Positions 63,290 through 64,000 of a stretch of DNA of 64,000 nt are shown here, piece after piece. Source of the DNA: Desulfolutivibrio sulfodismutans DSM 3696 (lineage in GTDB: Bacteria; Desulfobacterota; Desulfovibrionia; Desulfovibrionales; Desulfovibrionaceae); assembly GCF_013376455.1 (NCBI RefSeq), contig NZ_CP045504.1:1715501-1779500 (forward strand), given 5' to 3'. A model generated the notes under the pieces. It had not been told where the DNA came from, made no database searches, and saw only the letters and a program-made list of their open reading frames with translations. How positions within the stretch are numbered: position 1 is the first letter of the stretch; every line of letters begins with the position of its first letter. The translations under genes and the position numbers were made by a program.

Positions 63290-64000
63290 ATGATTACCAA
63301 AATTAAAATTCATGGCTTCAAATCCATTTGCAATTTTGAACTAAACCTTGGAAAGATAAATGTATTTATTGGGTCAAATGGAAGTGGGAAAAGTAATATA
63401 CTCGAGGCAATTGGTGTTTTATCTGCCGCTGCATCTGGCCGTGTTGATGACGAATCATTAATTAGAAGAGGTGTACGGCCAGGCCTTCCAAGGCTATACA
63501 AATCTTCATTTAAATCTGAAAGAACATCCCCTCACATTTTTTTTACTGCAGAAAATGAAAACACATCATATTCTGTATCTCTTCATAATCCACTAAAAGA
63601 CCCAAAGAGTGCATGGTCATACAAAACAGAGAATCTTCGCAGCAAAGATACGACTATTGTATCGCGTGGCGTTAAATCTTCGCACAGATTTGATCCATAT
63701 CAAGGGCTTGCTGCCCTTCGTATCGTTGATCTTGGCGAGACAGATAACGCAACAAAATTGCTTTCAACTTTGCGTGAATATGCTATATATACTCCAAACA
63801 CACCAACTCTTAGAGGAGTAACACCTGATCTACAGTCCAGAGAACCTATTGGCTTGTCTGGCGGAAGACTAGCCGAGGCTTTACGCGAATTACAGCGCAT
63901 TGCCAGCAAAGATGAAGATCTTCAAGAAAAACTTGACGAATTTTACTCCACTCTAGAGTGGGCCAGCCATATCGATACAAAACTCACTGCAAATGATTTA
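63290..64000 (+). CDS. AAA-type ATPase, OLD/RecF-like, 3' partial
   Basis: 237 residues to the window edge and still open. Starts at ATG 63290. N-terminus MITKIKIHGFKSICNFEL with Walker A GSNGSGKS (28-35), the shape of SMC/RecF/OLD-family ATPases (AAA_15/AAA_21) found in defence and mobile regions. The signature region SGGR is at about 188-191. Very AT-rich and A/T-ending codons, unlike the flanking folC, so probably acquired. The nuclease or partner part is beyond the window. An upstream TTATATT-like site near 63210 may be its promoter. Confidence 0.8.
   Translation, partial: MITKIKIHGFKSICNFELNLGKINVFIGSNGSGKSNILEAIGVLSAAASGRVDDESLIRRGVRPGLPRLYKSSFKSERTSPHIFFTAENENTSYSVSLHNPLKDPKSAWSYKTENLRSKDTTIVSRGVKSSHRFDPYQGLAALRIVDLGETDNATKLLSTLREYAIYTPNTPTLRGVTPDLQSREPIGLSGGRLAEALRELQRIASKDEDLQEKLDEFYSTLEWASHIDTKLTANDL

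Overview
This window is a high-GC, gene-dense bacterial chromosome segment. It most likely comes from a sulfate-reducing Desulfovibrionaceae member (Desulfovibrio or Solidesulfovibrio type). That is an inference from the cysE(epsC)-cysK-nifS-nifU block, the corC-lnt-prfB-GGDEF-ParA-HU string, a very large fused FAD/Fe-S D-lactate/glycolate-type dehydrogenase, a probable selenoprotein and two FecR-domain exported proteins. Coding is strongly GC-biased, so many long ORFs on the opposite strand are shadows and are left out. Two stretches (about 3040-4080 and 63160-64000) are clearly AT-rich and look horizontally acquired.

Layout. 1-3040: the 3' part of a TatD-like DNase with an apparent frameshift, then two tandem FecR-domain exported proteins, each with its own near-identical promoter. 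3226-4056: an AT-rich orphan gene (zinc ribbon plus possible PH-like C-terminus). 4112-8085 (minus): nifU-nifS-cysK-epsC, which makes cysteine and mobilises its sulfur for Fe-S clusters. 8314-10047 (minus): a patatin-like phospholipase. 10335-13319: ABC permease and ATPase, ndk, proC. 13413-16778 (minus): a cold-shock protein, cbiB, rfbD, rfbB. 16894-16969: tRNA-Val(CAC). 17041-20436: a small exported protein, a PaaI-type thioesterase, trmL, a Ser-rich protein, and a PilZ-type c-di-GMP receptor.

20605-27180 is one long co-directional run: corC/tlyC, lnt, prfB (with its programmed +1 frameshift), a GGDEF diguanylate cyclase, a ParA/MinD-type ATPase, an HU-type DNA-binding protein (apparent T-run frameshift), and a UshA-like exported protein with an in-frame UGA in a CxxU motif, a likely selenoprotein. 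GDP-fucose synthase, an exported protein and the 1171-residue dehydrogenase follow. 33496-45600 carries a CoA-disulfide-reductase/rhodanese fusion, a phytase-like esterase, a YdjM-type membrane protein, a glycosyltransferase, small exported proteins, a chemoreceptor, a radical SAM protein and a class D beta-lactamase. Between the chemoreceptor and the radical SAM gene lies an AT-rich tandem array of three ~104-bp structured repeats whose hairpins show compensatory changes.

45618-63155 is mostly housekeeping: purM, an AmrS-type radical SAM enzyme, tRNA-Pro(TGG), tatC, kup, a 29-residue membrane miniprotein, greA, a large hybrid histidine kinase, prmC-prfA, DUF1385-rpmE, a cyclic-nucleotide phosphodiesterase-like protein and folC (apparently starting at ATT). 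The window ends inside an AT-rich AAA/OLD-like ATPase gene.

The strongest candidates for something new are the UGA-containing CPTU protein with a SECIS-like hairpin (26266-27180), the covarying repeat array (42775-43085), the AT-rich orphan gene with its palindromic upstream site (3152-4056), the membrane miniprotein (52438-52527) and the ATT start of folC.
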